NCBI GenBank assembly: GCA_026874595.1
Contig: CM049306.1
Location: 11,245,019-11,309,018 of the forward strand
Direction: 5' to 3'
Source of the DNA: Sipunculus nudus
Taxonomy: Eukaryota; Annelida; Sipuncula; Golfingiida; Sipunculidae
DNA: 64,000 nucleotides
Shown piece after piece: positions 1 through 13,146 of the stretch; position 1 is the first letter of the stretch; every line of letters begins with the position of its first letter. The notes beneath the pieces were generated by a model. The model ran no database searches, had not been told where the DNA came from, and saw only the letters and a program-made list of their open reading frames with translations. The translations under genes and the position numbers were made by a program.

Positions 1-379
1 ACAACATGAAGTACTCCGCTGACCAGGATGTTTGACAAATATCCCTGTATTAATCAGCCCTATACTGACACACACTGACACGTCTAGCATACAAGCTTTC
101 CTGAAATAGCAGGTAATATATCACCACCACTGCAACACTGCAGATTTCTTTTATTTTACTTATACTGTTATTTTATAATAATTATCCTTTTTTTCTTTAC
201 ACAAAAATGTTTGTGAATCCCTGCGTGAGAGAGGATTTGTGATGTATGTCAATCAGTATGTTTAGATATTGATATACTATCTGATTTATGTTGTTTTGAA
301 TCACCATTTATCCTTGAACAATATACATTATTAGAAGATTATTTAACAAAAAAATGTAAATTGCTAAATCTCTATCATA

Positions 380-2380
380 CCATATTCAACGTAATAAGCG
401 CCCCTCCCGTAATAAGCACCCCCCCCCCTGGATTTTGGAGATCACTTAATGAAAACTAAGGGATGAGCCATCCTAACCTCACTTTTCTCCCAAGCCAATA
501 TAACATGGGGCAACATAATGTTTTCATTTCTCCCCGCCAAGCTTGAAAGTTACCGCCAGTTTTTACTCTCTGTTAGGCTTTATCATTTAACATAACAATA
601 ATATTAGTAACACACAACAGTTTCAGTGGTCAAGTGTGTCATAGATAACATTGACTGCCTGTGTCCGAGAAGGCCCACCCTGCAGGTGGTACGTATGTGG
701 ATGTATTATGTTATGAAATATATATACTTGTAATCATATTCTCTCATGTACAGGATGATAAATTTGATCCAAAAAATATTTGGCAAAGAAGGGCGGCCGT
801 CTTATTTACGGGTACAAGTTTTTCAGCGTCCTCAGGGCCGCCAAGGGTAATTTACGGCAATCAGCATTATAACCTCGGTTGACTGGACACTGTAAATATC
901 GGTGATCAAAAAAGAACATTATAATGCTTTGTTTTTGTTTGATTTTATCGTTTATACATAAGATTTACATTTGCACATAGTTAAATAATTGGTAAGAAAA
1001 GGTTTTGCCGCATTGACACAGGGATTTGAACTGACTCAATATATGAAAGCCCTTCTGACAGTAGAGCCAGTGATTTTCTGTGATTGCGGATGGAATCGCG
1101 GAACTGACAGACCAAAACGGAATTCCAAATCCTGAAAATATGTTTTAATGTATTTTTTGCCAAAAATGTCTCGGCAATTCACTTGAAACATGTATGCAGT
1201 GATATAATTGTCGATGCCGCTGACAGAATGCTTGGATTACCCATGTACTCGAGATCCCAGAGCCCTGGGTTTATTTGTGTGTATACAGCGCTTGAGCAAG
1301 TGATGCTGGGAACTTGCTATTTGGCTAAATGCCATCCAGTAGAACATAATATGCATATTAAAACAAGGATGATTTTTTCAAATGGTGCCGTATTAACTGT
1401 GTAAAATCTTTACAAGTCCAGTGAATGCAGACACTGTCAGCTGGCTTGAACACTGACATACACATAGACTCGCACATGGCACTTCAATTACAAGACAACC
1501 AGCAGCGCGTTATAATTATAAATATGAAGCAGCCTCTCCTCAGGTAACGCGAAATTCAATGTTTGTCAAGCTTGAATCATAGGACTATGTCAAAATATGA
1601 ATGTATTATAACGGGTCAACAAAGTTCAAGAAAAGGGACCATGTTTTTGCGGGATATGAATATGACTAATTTCCTTACAATTTTAAAACAAAAGCCCCGA
1701 ATTTGGTGTGTATACGCACTTAGGTTATTATAATATGCTGAAGTCTGAGGGCCAGTATTTCAGCCTTTTTTAAAACTTTTGCATGTAATATCATGCAAAA
1801 TGATTGACAAAAAGGGCAATTATTAGCGATGCCATTCCATGTCATACATCGGCTCAGCTGTCAAAGGTATTTGAGCAAGGTGACTGACATAATCGGGTGC
1901 TGACGTCCCATATTATATTTTTCATCTTTCAAATAAATACTGTTTTACATACCTTTATATGAACATTTTATATATTCTACTACCTTATTAGGCGGTGACT
2001 TTTATTAAAGATTTCTTTATTACCATCCTTATTTTTCCTCTTCACCTGCAAAGGAAATCTCGAACTGCAGTCATTCAGACAATTCATTCATACAACACAA
2101 AATAATATCAGCTGCAAATCAGTATCACTTGGATTAGTTATTATTTTTCAAAACTTCACACAACCATCGCTAAAAGCTCGTTGGTTTTTCTGAATTGTCC
2201 TGAATGTGTCGCGAAATCAAACGTGTGTACACAAGCCGCAGTGTTAAATTAGAGGATCATAATGCACTTTGGAAGTTGGCAGATGTGGGTTTGGGGGGGG
2301 GAATGCTTATTAAGGTATAAAAAATATTTGGACAAATTTAATTTTGAGAGCAACCGGGGCGCTTATTATGTCAAATACTG
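380..2380. mobile_element. Pogo/Tigger-like TIR element (non-autonomous, ~2.0 kb)
   Basis: The two ends form terminal inverted repeats. The left end starts CCATATTCAACGTAATAAGC and the reverse complement of the right end starts CAGTATTTGACATAATAAGC; 20 of the first 25 bases match, and both continue GCCCC. A second inverted block (TAATAAGCA followed by poly-C) lies inside each end (about 410-425 and 2290-2315). TA dinucleotides flank both sides (378-379, 2381-2382), as expected for the Tc1/mariner-pogo group. There is no transposase ORF. The interior 730-2070 is homologous, inverted, to 20375-21450 next to CaMK1 exon 2. The family name is inferred from TIR style and TA target. Confidence 0.6.
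730..2070 (+). repeat. Inverted copy A of the CaMK1 intron-2 segment
   Basis: Read on the plus strand, this interval aligns collinearly with the minus strand of 20375-21450. I estimate 70-75% identity by eye (not computed), with short indels and one extra ~200 bp stretch in this copy (about 1800-2018). Strong blocks include the one around GCTGTCAGCTGGCTTGAACA (about 1435-1455) and GGGCCGCCAAGG near 835. No convincing reading frame is preserved, so the similarity is non-coding. It lies wholly inside the TIR element 380-2380. Confidence 0.75.
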
Positions 2381-2382
2381 TA

Positions 2383-3251
2383 AGCTGGGTTATATAGTCT
2401 TCTTTTGCAGGTAGGGGGGTAGGAGTTTGTAGACTCTAGAGGGGTGAATTTGCACTGGGGTGATTTTGTCTATGCTCAACCATGCCCTTAAAATAAACAC
2501 TAATCTATACAGAATATGCCACCAATGTGCAAAATATCCACCATTCACAATATGATTGGAAACATACAGTCTTTTATTTATTCAATGAGAAATGTGCACA
2601 GTTTACAATAACCCACTTTACTTGAGGTGAATTCTAAACACACGTATCATTATTTTAAAGTCAATATTTTAGAGTGTATGGAGTAAGTAGGTACTATGTC
2701 CTTCAGGTACCATACTCCATGATTTTCTAACTTATTAAAACTGTTTTACACACATTTAATTTCTTCTGTGCAAAAGAATGATTTATATATATTTTAAATG
2801 TATCTATTTGTTCTTTGAGCAAAATTTCTCAAAAGTTTGAACCTTTTTTTGTAAATTTGTTACCCACATACAAGACATGAGATAAATCTTAAAATTTTAA
2901 TGCTGACCTCTTGTTACATACAGAACTTGTTACCATTTTTTACCAGTAAATGTCTGTTTCTGGAGGAGGTGTGCTCTCTTTTAATATACTTGTATGTATG
3001 TCTCCACTGCACAGTTTAAAATTTGTTCAAGGACTTTCATATATGTTTTAACCTCTGTCAAGTTTTTATCCCTTTTTTTTCATTTTTCACATCAACTTTC
3101 ACAGGAAGCCAACAAAATGCTAGACTTCCATCTTTTATATGTGATGTTTCTACTGTGGAAGTTCTATGACTGCAAAATGAAACTTCCATGCTTCCATTTT
3201 TCAATCAACTTTCAGGCTGCTCAGTCTAGTTTCTTGAATAAATTATAAAAC
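2383..3251. other. AT-rich intronic sequence, nothing recognised
   Basis: No repeat, exon or regulatory cluster was identified. The short open frame near 2994-3248 shows no family resemblance and is AT-biased. Confidence 0.5.
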
Positions 3252-3253
3252 TA

Positions 3254-4168
3254 AAGTGGAACCCCACAATTAAGACCACCATGGGGACCAACCAAAGTGG
3301 TCATAATTTTTTTTGGGGGGGGGGCACTGCATGGTCATATTTGTGAAATTCTAAGTCATCTGGATCATATATTCATGACCAAAACTAGAATATCAGCAGA
3401 AGCTGACAAAGCCCTCAGCCAAAAGAACAGTGTTTAGAGGTGGTAACAGTAACAAGTACTAAATATCTGTTCTCACATGGATGTAAATCCGTACATGTCT
3501 CAGTTATAAATTTAAAATGGAGAGGTATGTACCATGATTCATAACAATGCACCAAATGCTTCCTGAAAAATAAGCTTCTAAGTTTTATTCTATTACAAGC
3601 TGTGTGACCTTGAAAAGTAGGTCAAGGTCACCCATCTTCGAACTTGACCGAGATTTTGTTGATATACATCTTCACCAAAGAAATAAAATTCCTATTGTGA
3701 ATCCTTTTAGAGATATCCTGGTTACAGGGCCAAATTTGAAAAATTTAAGAAAAATTCATTAAAAATCAGAAATTGTAGGTGGCACCCCAAACTTGTGCAG
3801 CAGTTACAGACCATCAGTCCCTATGCTCATAGTAAGTATTGTGAAAATCTACCCAATAGTTCCTGAGAAATAAGCTTCTAAATGTTTTTTCTATAATCAG
3901 CTCTAAAACGTAGAAAAATAGGTCAAGGTCACCCATCTTCGAACTTGACCGAAATTTTGTCGATATACATCTTTACCAAGGAAATAAAATTCTGACGGTG
4001 AATCCTTTTCAAGATATCCCGCTCACAAGGTAAAAGTTAACGGAGGTCAGACTGACGGACAGCTCGGGTGACGACAACAGCCCATCAGCCTAAAGGCTGA
4101 GGGCTAAAAAGTGGTTGTATTTGTTGGGTAGTAACAGATATGGGGTGGTCGCAAGTAGGGTTCCACTG
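3254..4168. mobile_element. TIR MITE (AGTGGAACCC type) split by a HINE
   Basis: The left end (AGTGGAACCCCACAATTAAG, then ACCACC) and the reverse complement of the right end (CAGTGGAACCCTACTTGCGA, then CCACC) are inverted repeats. TA flanks both sides (3252-3253 and 4169-4170). The second motif AAAGTGGTC follows the left TIR. No transposase is present. A HINE (3384-4109) occupies most of the interior. A degraded relative lies at 28998-29055. Confidence 0.6.
3384..4109 (+). mobile_element. HINE/Helentron-like element, family E
   Basis: It starts ACTAGAATATCAGC and carries the 5' subterminal motif AGCCCTCAGCC. It ends with the matching inverted motif GGCTGAGGGCT, which forms a terminal hairpin with ATCAGCC, followed by an A-run. 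The interior is a tandem pair of ~290 bp cores containing AGGTCAAGGTCACCCATC (about 3610 and 3921). There is no coding capacity. This is the architecture described for non-autonomous Helentrons (HINEs, pearl elements) in bivalves: subterminal inverted repeats, tandem core and 3' palindrome. Confidence 0.65.
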
Positions 4169-4170
4169 TA

Positions 4171-4881
4171 TTATAATTGCTGAAGCAAGTTTATTATAAT
4201 CAGTATCACTTTTTCCTATACTGATAAGCACATTTTCCCACAATGTTTAAGTCAAAAGCCGGCCTTCAGTGCTGTTTGGCTGGTGAACAGCAACGTTGAC
4301 AAATTTTCTGCTGAGCCAGTTATTTCTCATCAGACTTCCATCTGTTAGAACCTCTGGGTCACTTAGAACCAGCTGTAGGCTTGTATTTTTAGGTATTCAT
4401 GCACCTGCCCACCTCCTCTAAGAGGAGTCTAGTTGTGGAAACTTCAGGAAGACAGGTGTTTTCTGTGACACCACTGAGGCCTTGGTAACGAGTACACGAT
4501 CAGAGTGGGAGGCTCTCCTAATGAGACTTGTGCCCAATCTCTCTGGTCGTCAAAGATATGTCAACACCTGGGTCTTAATTTCTGCAGAGTCAGTGTTATA
4601 TTTTCAAGCACTGTTCTGTATAACAGTATATACCTCTACAAATGAGGTTACAAAGTTAATAAACATTTCTCTACTTGTTATATATCTCTCAAGTTCTAGG
4701 TAAAATACTCAGTTCAAGATGATGTTCATCAACATTTCCCTAATTTATTATTGTTTTGTTCTTGTATGATGTACATTTATGACATCAAAAAGGTCATTGT
4801 GACTATCTAATACAATAACTTTCTAAGTGATATATATTCTTGATAGATGGAGGCCTTCCACTATATATTGTTGCAATTATA
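4171..4881. other. Intronic sequence, nothing recognised
   Basis: No identifiable element. A 73-codon open frame at 4482-4703 has no recognisable domain or splice context. Confidence 0.45.
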
Positions 4882-5841
4882 ACTAGATACTTCTTGGCAC
4901 ATAGTATCCCCAGACAATTAATCCCCCCCCCCCTTTAAGAATAGGCCCCCCATCTTCAGCAACAATTTATATCAGATCACTCTCATAGAAGAGGTCACTC
5001 TCATAGAAAAGGTCATGATCCCAATTTCAATATACATCATCCCATAACCCATGTCTATGTATATGCATAATATGAAAGTAATCTGTCCATTAGTTTTTGA
5101 CTTATAATGCTCACAGTACTGTTAAGTGGCAATGATGGAGTATTAAATGGCACAAAAACAAGTAAAAGAATAAAAGGTGGCGCTACCAATTTCCGGTACA
5201 TGACAATACTATCCAAGATCTTCGATCAAGTTGATTTTTGGACCAATCCATGCATCTCTTATTGAGATATTAATGATTTTGTGTAATTTTAACCCTATAT
5301 GGCAATATTCAAGGTCAAGGCCACTCTCATTGGAAAGGTCAAAGCTCATCCCAGTTTAAATAAACATCATCCCATAACCCATATCTATGTATATGCATAA
5401 TATAAAAGAAATCTGTCCATTAATTTTTGACTTATAATGCTCACAGTATTGTCAAGTGGCAATTTTGGGGGTATTAAAAGGCACGAAAACAAGAAAAGAA
5501 TAACAGGTGGTGCCACCAGTTTCTTGAACATGACAACCCTATCAATGATCTTCGATCAACTTGATTTTGGGATCAATCCATGCAGGATTTCTTGAGATAT
5601 TATGAATTCGTGTGATTTTCCCAAAAATTTGACCTATTCAAGATCAAGGACACTCTCCTAGTAAAGGTCATGACCTCATTTTAGATAGGCGTCGTCCTCT
5701 CATCCATATCTATATGTATACCAAGTTTGGTAAAGATCCGTGAAATATTTTTTGAGTTATTGTGCCAACAAGATTTATATGCGGCGGCGGCGGGACTGGC
5801 ATGAAAACATAGTGTCCCCCGACTTTGTCTGGGGACACAAT
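4882..5841 (+). mobile_element. HINE/Helentron-like element, family A, copy 1
   Basis: It begins ACTAGATACTTCTTGGCAC, then AGTATCCCCAGAC and a poly-C tract. It ends with a GGCGGCGG microsatellite (about 5782-5795) and a terminal hairpin in which GTGTCCCCCGAC pairs with GTCTGGGGACAC, followed by AATT. The 5' and 3' motifs are subterminal inverted repeats. The interior is about two tandem cores with GGTCAAGGCCACTCTCAT. There is no ORF. It matches the copies at 13147, 26814 and 32702. Confidence 0.75.
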
Positions 5842-7352
5842 TATATCCCATTTCTTATTAGCATATATTATATTTGCTGGTTAAAATTTATATTTTAATG
5901 AGGTGTCAAGGGGCAGTTTATTCCCACTATTGTAATATGTTCAGGAACATTCCACACTTGCATATTATGTGGACAATTGACTATATGAGTAAAGCCAAAG
6001 CATTAAAATATATACTTTTTTAAAGAATCTATTGATATTACATTGTTGGTAATGCCTAGTGTTCAAATTAAGATGATAATATGGTAATTAATATCTTTAA
6101 TCAATAAGCCATACAGGCTTCATGAACAGAAAGCTCTCAAGTCTGTTTTTGTTGCATTGAAGGAAATGCATGAGACTGATTTCAGCATGTTCTTTATTCT
6201 TCAAGGGTGTGATTTAAACCAGAGCTGTAGCTTTAATCATCAATTTACCTTTTCTACAACTCAATATCCTTTTACAAGAATTAATCAATTTTATTTCACA
6301 ACACATGAATGTTTTTCTTTTCTTTTTTAAAACATAATATCCCAAATTAAATTGGCATAAAACAAAAAAATTCCTTAATCGTGTTCTGAAATTTCCAGAA
6401 ATGGAGCCACAGTGACCCATTTTATTATACAAGATAATACAAGACCCTGAAGAATCAAGTTATGTTAATTACTCAGTATAATCAGTTTTACCAGGCTTAA
6501 TGTCATCAAATTAAAAAGAACACATTATTGATGTAACCTTCAACATGCCTTTCAACCCAGTATTAGGTATAGGAGACATATTTTAGTGAAGACGATAAGA
6601 GAATGCCTTAGCTTTGGAGTATCCCTCTTTTTATAGTATTTTCTAGGCCAAGCATAATACCATTAATGACTCCAGATATCACCACCATTTTCTGCAGCAA
6701 TAAGATGCAAGTGATAATACATGAAAGCTGAGCATCACCTCTCCGACAGACAGGCCAAGGATAAGGACAGTGATCCTTTAAAGCAAGGAACAATAAACAA
6801 TAACCACCCCAGTCTGCACTAGCAATGATTTTTACATGAAACTCCTGATAGTACATGAAAATTGGAGTGCTATCTGTTAGACTAAGGAAGAATTTTATTG
6901 ACACTGTCACTGGGCAGCTGACATGATTATGACTTGGGTACAGCTCAGACCCGCCTGTTAAGAGCCAGCCCTGGGAAATCCCTTCAGATCCACATAGCAC
7001 ATATTGAGTTCAAGGACTGATCCGAGTTCTGTGCAATATGGCACAGGAAGCTAAGGGATCAATACACATGGCTTCAGTCCAGAGTGCTTCATGTCTGGCC
7101 TGTGAAAATTAGACCTTTCTCTTTCTCTGACTTAAAAAAACGCTGATGAAGAGCTGTATTTTAGTATGAGTGGCAGCTGAGTGCGGCTCCTGGTGATGTC
7201 TCATGTTTACATTATACGTGCTGCTGGTGGTCAGTCTTCCTTCCTACTGAGTTCCTGTTAAAGGACTCACAGTGGACTTTAATACCAAGTCTCAATTCTT
7301 GAATTCTCTTGTCCTTTCAAAAACAATGTATACACTATATACAGAGTATTTT

Positions 7353-7358
<6 letters not shown>
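5842..7358. other. Intronic sequence, nothing recognised
   Basis: Low-complexity AT-rich DNA. The 130-codon minus frame at 6608-7000 has no start context, domain or flanking splice sites that I recognise and is treated as chance. Confidence 0.45.

Positions 7359-7394
<36 letters not shown>
7359..7394. repeat. (AT)n microsatellite
   Basis: An uninterrupted run of AT dinucleotides directly abuts the left end of the large inverted-arm element. A similar AT-rich tract follows its right end (about 15564-15607), suggesting insertion into a TA-rich target. Confidence 0.9.
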
Positions 7395-7397
<3 letters not shown>

Positions 7398-7870
7398 AGA
7401 GACGAGATTGAAATCCAGGCAGATTTTAAATTTCCCTAGACGAGATTGCGATTGTGATTTAGCCTAGGTGAGATTGTGATTGTAAGCTCAGCTAGACGGA
7501 TTTTAAACTCGCCTAGATGAGATCACAATCGCAATCTCGCTTAGGCAAGATTCAAATCCATCATGGAGCAGGCCAGGATTTTAATCTCACCTAGGCGAGT
7601 TTAAAATCTGTCTAGTGTCATCCAGGCAAGTCTAAAATCTGCCTGATATCCCTAAGGCGAGTTTAAAATCTGCCTAGTCGAGATTAAAATAATAATTTGA
7701 TCTAATTTCCTAATAAATTATGCATTGTAATTGAAAGTTTTTTCAGTCAGATTTTCAATATTTTAACACTGAATGGTTATGTATAGTTCACAAGTAATAT
7801 ATTTTTATTAATATTAACAGAATATTATATTATTAATGTAATAATTAACATTAATTTTTTATTTTATATT
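7395..7870 (+). repeat. Left long inverted arm
   Basis: Mirrors 15112-15512 and 13035-13146. The outer ~290 bp are modular CGCCTAGG-containing repeats. The inner ~185 bp are AT-rich and include GAATGGTTATGTATAGTTCA, which gives the unfilled version of the site where a HINE inserted in the right arm. Confidence 0.75.
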
Positions 7871-8240
7871 TTTATTAATAATATAGGAACCGGTAATAAG
7901 AAACTTACACTGGTATTGTATATGGCATATTTAAATGATATATGATGTGGGCTTCTGCTGATTATTTACATAATAACTTTGTTGTCAATATTTATTTGAA
8001 GGAAAACTGGTAATAGTAATATTAGTAATGTAGTATTTTAAAAAGACAAAAGGAAACAGCTCATTTATTATTTATCTATATAATTCATTGCTGTTTATAT
8101 CCATAAATGATCTATTAATCTAGGAATCTAGAAATCATATCTTTTCTGATATGATATAATACTGTCAAAAAAAAGGCAGTTTTCTTGTAACACTGTCTAC
8201 ATAAATGTTGAACCTTCACAAAATCCCTCACAAAACATTA

Positions 8241-10867
8241 AACAAGGGACCTATGGGTCACGACGCTCAGCTGTTATATATGATAAAAAAATATTATTTA
8301 GAAATGAGGCACATGCTGGTTTTGTGTGGTAATAAATATAAGCTGTATTATGAGTTGTTGTTGTTTAGCTTATGTATGATTTTGATAGTACCTTTGGAGA
8401 CAGGGAAGAGGATTGATTTCATTTATTTTATTAACAAATGGAGTACTACTGTCACACAGATTTTGACTTGGCCATATAACTTATAAGCAGAACATATAAT
8501 ATAAGAGTTTAACTATTTATTAAAAAAATTACAAATATTGTCCCAAATATAATTTTTATTAAAAATAATAAGAGAATCATATGATTTTTTAAAAAGAAAT
8601 ATAACTGATATGATTATTAAAATAATATTAAAGAATATATTCATGAATGCATTCATGAATACATTTTGAAAGTATTTGCACAAGTATTCATATACTTTCA
8701 TTTTTACCTGAATTCCCATTCTTTATGCAAGAAATTTTATAATGGAGTACATAATCATATTCGTATTTAAATACAATTACAAAGTATTAGCACCATGTCT
8801 GGTGTTTATTCAGTTTTCACCAAACAATGATGTTGAGAATCCAGAATATACAAATTTCACACATTTAAATAATGATCATAAGTACCTGGTTTTATGGCTT
8901 TTATTTATATTAAAAAATAACTGTAAAAAATTCATTTTGGACTAATTTCACATCAATGTACACACTAGACACAGTAGGAATCTAGATTAATATTATCAAC
9001 TGCATCTTTGTCTATCATTAATTTCCTTCATATAATCCTTAATGATTAGTAATGAATAATATGATTTACTTCTTTATCATTAAAAATGAACTGAAAAATG
9101 CCATAGGTGACTGCATGGTGTTATATGGAATATGTGACATTCTACCCATCGATACAAGATTCTTATATCATCAGTAACTGCAAGTTAATTTCCTGTTATT
9201 ATAAACTAACAAATTCCTTTTCTTTTTTTCTTTGATTTGTTATTAAAAACCAATAAAAATTTATTAATTTATTGTTTATTGTTATGTTGTTGGTTAAAAC
9301 TACTAGATGAGTTGGGTTGAACACCTGGATCAACTGTGGCTGGCCATAAGCTGCCTGGATTCTCCCCTCAAGCGTGCATAATTTGATGAAAGGTCAACAA
9401 GGTCAACATACAGGTGACTCAAGAGGGGCTGGAGAGAGCCAAAGTCTGACAGGGTCTCATAAAAAACATTAATAAAAGCTACAATATTCGGCAAATTTCT
9501 TTCAGCTTTCTAAACTAAAAAGCTGAAATCCTTATGTGTGCATGATATGAAAATTATATCAACAGTGCTCACGGGAAACAAACGTGCCTTGGTCACAGTT
9601 GGGCAAAATTTAAGGTACTAATTTTATATTTATACTAATAACTTATAAAATTTGAAAAATTCAGAACTAATTTTGGGTATTCAATTGAATCTTGATTAAA
9701 TAATGTTACATCCCTGACAAAAAAAATCTTTAGCTTCAGCAATGCCCTTGTTAAGGGAGTAAATATATTTCTTGATTTTTTACAAAGTGCATTATGTTTG
9801 GGCCCATAACTTAAAAAAAAATACACAATACTGACATCATTTCTTGCATGTGCATAGTGAATGTATAGAAAAATATGTATATTATATATGATCAAAGTCA
9901 GATCAGTTGTTTTGATATTAGGCAGTCTTAAAGTGTAACATTGGGTTTTTAATGGAAAAATGAAGTTTTTCATTGATATCTCGAAGGAATTAAGTCCTAG
10001 TGACCAAATTCTTGGCATGGTAGGGGATTTTGGAGAAATCTAACTGTATGCCAAATTTAAGAAACTTTGAGCTGAAGCTCGGGAGCTGAGCTCTAGCAAA
10101 CTGCATAACACTAGCAATATGTGACATGGTGCTTGAAAACTTGAATAAAATCTACAGTTTTTGATCAACTGGTTTCAAATTTTTTGTGTTAACAGTTGAA
10201 ATGCTATCAAAAACATGCTGTGAAAATTAAATCCACAGCAGTTATAGCAAAAAAACGTGCCATGGTCAAAGTTGGGCAAAATTTAAGGTACCAATTTTTT
10301 ATTTTTGCTAATATTTTTAAAAATTTAAAAGATTTTGATCTAATTTTGGGTATACAATTTAATTTTGATTAATAAAAGTAATATTACTGGAAAAAAAGTG
10401 CTTAGCTTTAACAAGTTTTGTGTTAAGTGATAAAATTTCTTTCCTGATTATTTACAAAATGCATTATGTTTGGGCCCATAACTTTTTTAAATTAAATAAT
10501 ACATACCTAATATCTGGCATGTACATAGGAATTATATAGAGGATTATTTATAGGAAATATAAGGAAAAACAGATGAGTGGTTTTGATATTAGGCAGTCCT
10601 AAAGTGTGAAAATAGGTTTTTAATAAAAAATTTTGGTTTTTCCTTAATTTCTCAAAGGAATGAAGTCGCAAAGACCCAGTTTTCAGCTTGGTAGGAGATC
10701 TTGGGGACATCTAACATTATGCTGAATTTTGGATTCCTAGGTCTTACGGTTTCAAAACGTGCCACATCTACGGACGGACGGACGGACAAACGGACAGACA
10801 GACGGACGGACGACGGACAATGGACCACGACTATAGCTCAGATGACTTATAGTCAGCTGAGCTAAAA
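8241..10867 (+). mobile_element. HINE/Helentron-like element, family C, copy 1
   Basis: The 5' end resembles the copy at 17602 (AACAAGGGACCTATGGGTCA, then CGACGCTCAGCTG). The 3' end has a GGACGGACGGAC run and the hairpin/subterminal motif TATAGTCAGCTGAGCT plus an A-run. The interior contains two copies of a core beginning AACGTGCCTTGGTCACAGTT (about 9578) and AACGTGCCATGGTCAAAGTT (about 10255). The 3' half is certain. The link from the 8241 end to the 3' end is less sure, because 8300-9550 is unlike the other copies. Confidence 0.6.
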
Positions 10868-11465
10868 AAGATCAGAAGAATATTATATACATTAGAAGAA
10901 AAGACTAAATAAGACAAAGAAATATTCACATGCATACATCTGTGTATCAATTTTTACCTATTCTCATATGATGTGTAATTACCAAAAAAAAAGGATGGTG
11001 TATCAAAGTCCATCATAAATACTGATACCCTGCATATTTTGTACCTTAAGTGTACATGTTTTGACTGTTGAGTGTTGAATACCTGGGTGAAAAGAAACAT
11101 TTGAACTAGATCAACCAACTAATTTGTTCTGTTTGTCCTGTAAGAATTATCAAATAGGATGACTGTTTATGTTAATGTGTAATATAATTTTTAAATAGTG
11201 AAGTAATATCTATCTAGACTAACCTATCTTTCTGTCTATCTATCTATCTATGATTGATTCAATATGCAAGTGGATGACTTTTTTCCCCCAGATTTGCTCT
11301 TTATAATATTTCATAAGTGTGCTTCAGTATACCTCTTGTTACTCTCTAATTGCCATATATTGCCATATATTAAATACAATTCCAAGTTATTTTTTTTTGG
11401 TAAAAATTTTTAGTGATATTTACAACCCCAAGGTTGTTAAGAAAACTGGGAAAAAATAAAGATTA

Positions 11466-12930
11466 ACTAGAATACAGGTAGTCGACAAGCGACTACGTGT
11501 ATCCGCCAAAATCAGAGAAGGACCGGTGAAGTGAGGCATGGTTTGAGTGGCAAGGGGATATAGAGTTACATGTGTTAAATATTAGAATGGATCTCTGCCA
11601 CATAAACATGATTGTAGGTGGGCGCCACCTGTTATTTGAACGAGAAACTATCCAAGATATATACACATGCAAAATTTCATGTGGAAAAGTCAAACCACTG
11701 CAGAGATATGAGTGATTTTATCCTACAGCAGACAAACAGATGGACGCTGTGCAAACATGGTTGCAGGTGGCGCCACCTTTTGTTGTGTATGTTATAAAGC
11801 TATCCCAGGGCTACATTTGTGTAAAATTTTTTTCTGGATCGGTCAAACGGTTCCCGAGATATGAGCTTGGATGTCTGCAGCGTTAACGTGAATGTAGGTG
11901 GCGCCACCTGTCATAAAATCAAGGAAGCTATCTAGGATGTATACGCATGCCGAATTTTAGGTGAATCAGTCAAACCTCTGCAGAGATATGAGTGATTTTA
12001 ACCCCAGGCAGATGAACAAATGGACACTGTGCAAACATGGTTGCAGGTGGCGCCATCTTTTGTTGTGTATGTTATAAAGCTATCCCAGGGCTACATTTGT
12101 GTAAAATTTTTTTCCGGATCGGTCAAACAGTTCCCGAAATATATGGGTTTATGTGTGGAGCGTTAACGTGAATGTAGGTGGAGCCACCTGTCATAAAATC
12201 AAGCAAGCTATCTAGGATGTATATGCATGCCGATTTTTAGGTGAATTAGTCAAACCACTGCAGAGATATGAGTGATTTTAACCCCAGGCAGATGAACAAA
12301 TGGACACGGTGCAAACATGGTTGCAGGTGGCGCCACCTTTTGTTCTGTATGTTATAAAACTATCCCAGGGCTACATTTGTGTAAAATTTTTGTCCGGATC
12401 GGTCAAACGGTTCCCGAAATATATGGGTTTATGTGTGGAGCGTTAACGTGAATGTAGGTGGCGCCACCTGTCATAAAATTGAGAAAGCTATCTAGGATGT
12501 ATATGCATGCCAAATTTTAGGTGAATTAGTCAAACCACTGCAGTGATTTTAACCCCAGGCAGATGAACAGATGGACACTGTGCAAACATGGTTGCAGGTG
12601 GCGCCACCTTTTGTTGTGTATGTTATAAAGCTATCCCAGGGCTACATTTGTGTAAAAAAATTTTCCGGATCGGTCAAACGGTTCCCGAGATACATGGGTT
12701 TATGTGTGTAAACAGACGCACAAACGGACGCTGGGCAGAGACGAAAGGTCAGAGGTCAAGGTCACTTGGTTAGGCACCAGTTCACATGTGACCCGATAAT
12801 TTGTGTAAGTTTCGGAAAAAACTGTCCAGTAGTCTCAGAGGAGTTCTCCGGAAACGAACGCGGCGGCGGCGGCGGCGGCGGAACCCGGTCAAAAACATAG
12901 TATCCGCAAAACTTCATTTGGCGGATACAA
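11466..12930 (+). mobile_element. HINE/Helentron-like element, family B
   Basis: It begins ACTAGAATACAGGTAGTCG and carries the 5' subterminal motif GTATCCGCCAAA. It ends with a (GGC)n tract (about 12858-12881) and the inverted motif TTTGGCGGATAC plus AATT. Inside are about three tandem ~281 bp cores, each with the palindrome AGGTGGCGCCACCT and GTTGCAGGTGGCGCCACC. Short frames in it (for example 12588-12773) are repeat-derived, not genes. The start and end architecture parallels family A although the interiors differ. Confidence 0.72.
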
Positions 12931-13034
12931 TTAATGTTTAGCAAATAATTGGTATGATATGGATGCTGTAGACCACATGAAACACATCAAAGGTGCAAGT
13001 AATAATCAAATATCTATTTCACAATTCTATTTCC

Positions 13035-13146
13035 AAAATTAATGTTAATTATTACACAAATAATTATTACATTACTGTAATAAAAAGTTAATTATTACAT
13101 TAATACTATAATATTCTGTGAATATTAATAAATATAATACCTGTTA
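13035..13146 (-). repeat. Right inverted arm, inner part
   Basis: The inverted counterpart of about 7780-7870 (shared TAATAATTAACATTAAT and AACAGAATATTATA-type sequence). Separated from the outer part by the HINE at 13147-15111. Confidence 0.65.

Noticed and set aside
500-730. Duplicated CaMK1 exon 2 next to copy A
   Set aside because: The inverted homology stops near 730; nothing resembling the exon 2 sequence or its donor lies beyond it.
6608-7000. 130-codon minus-strand open frame
   Set aside because: Longest non-repeat frame in the left part, but no recognisable domain, no splice context and composition like surrounding intron.
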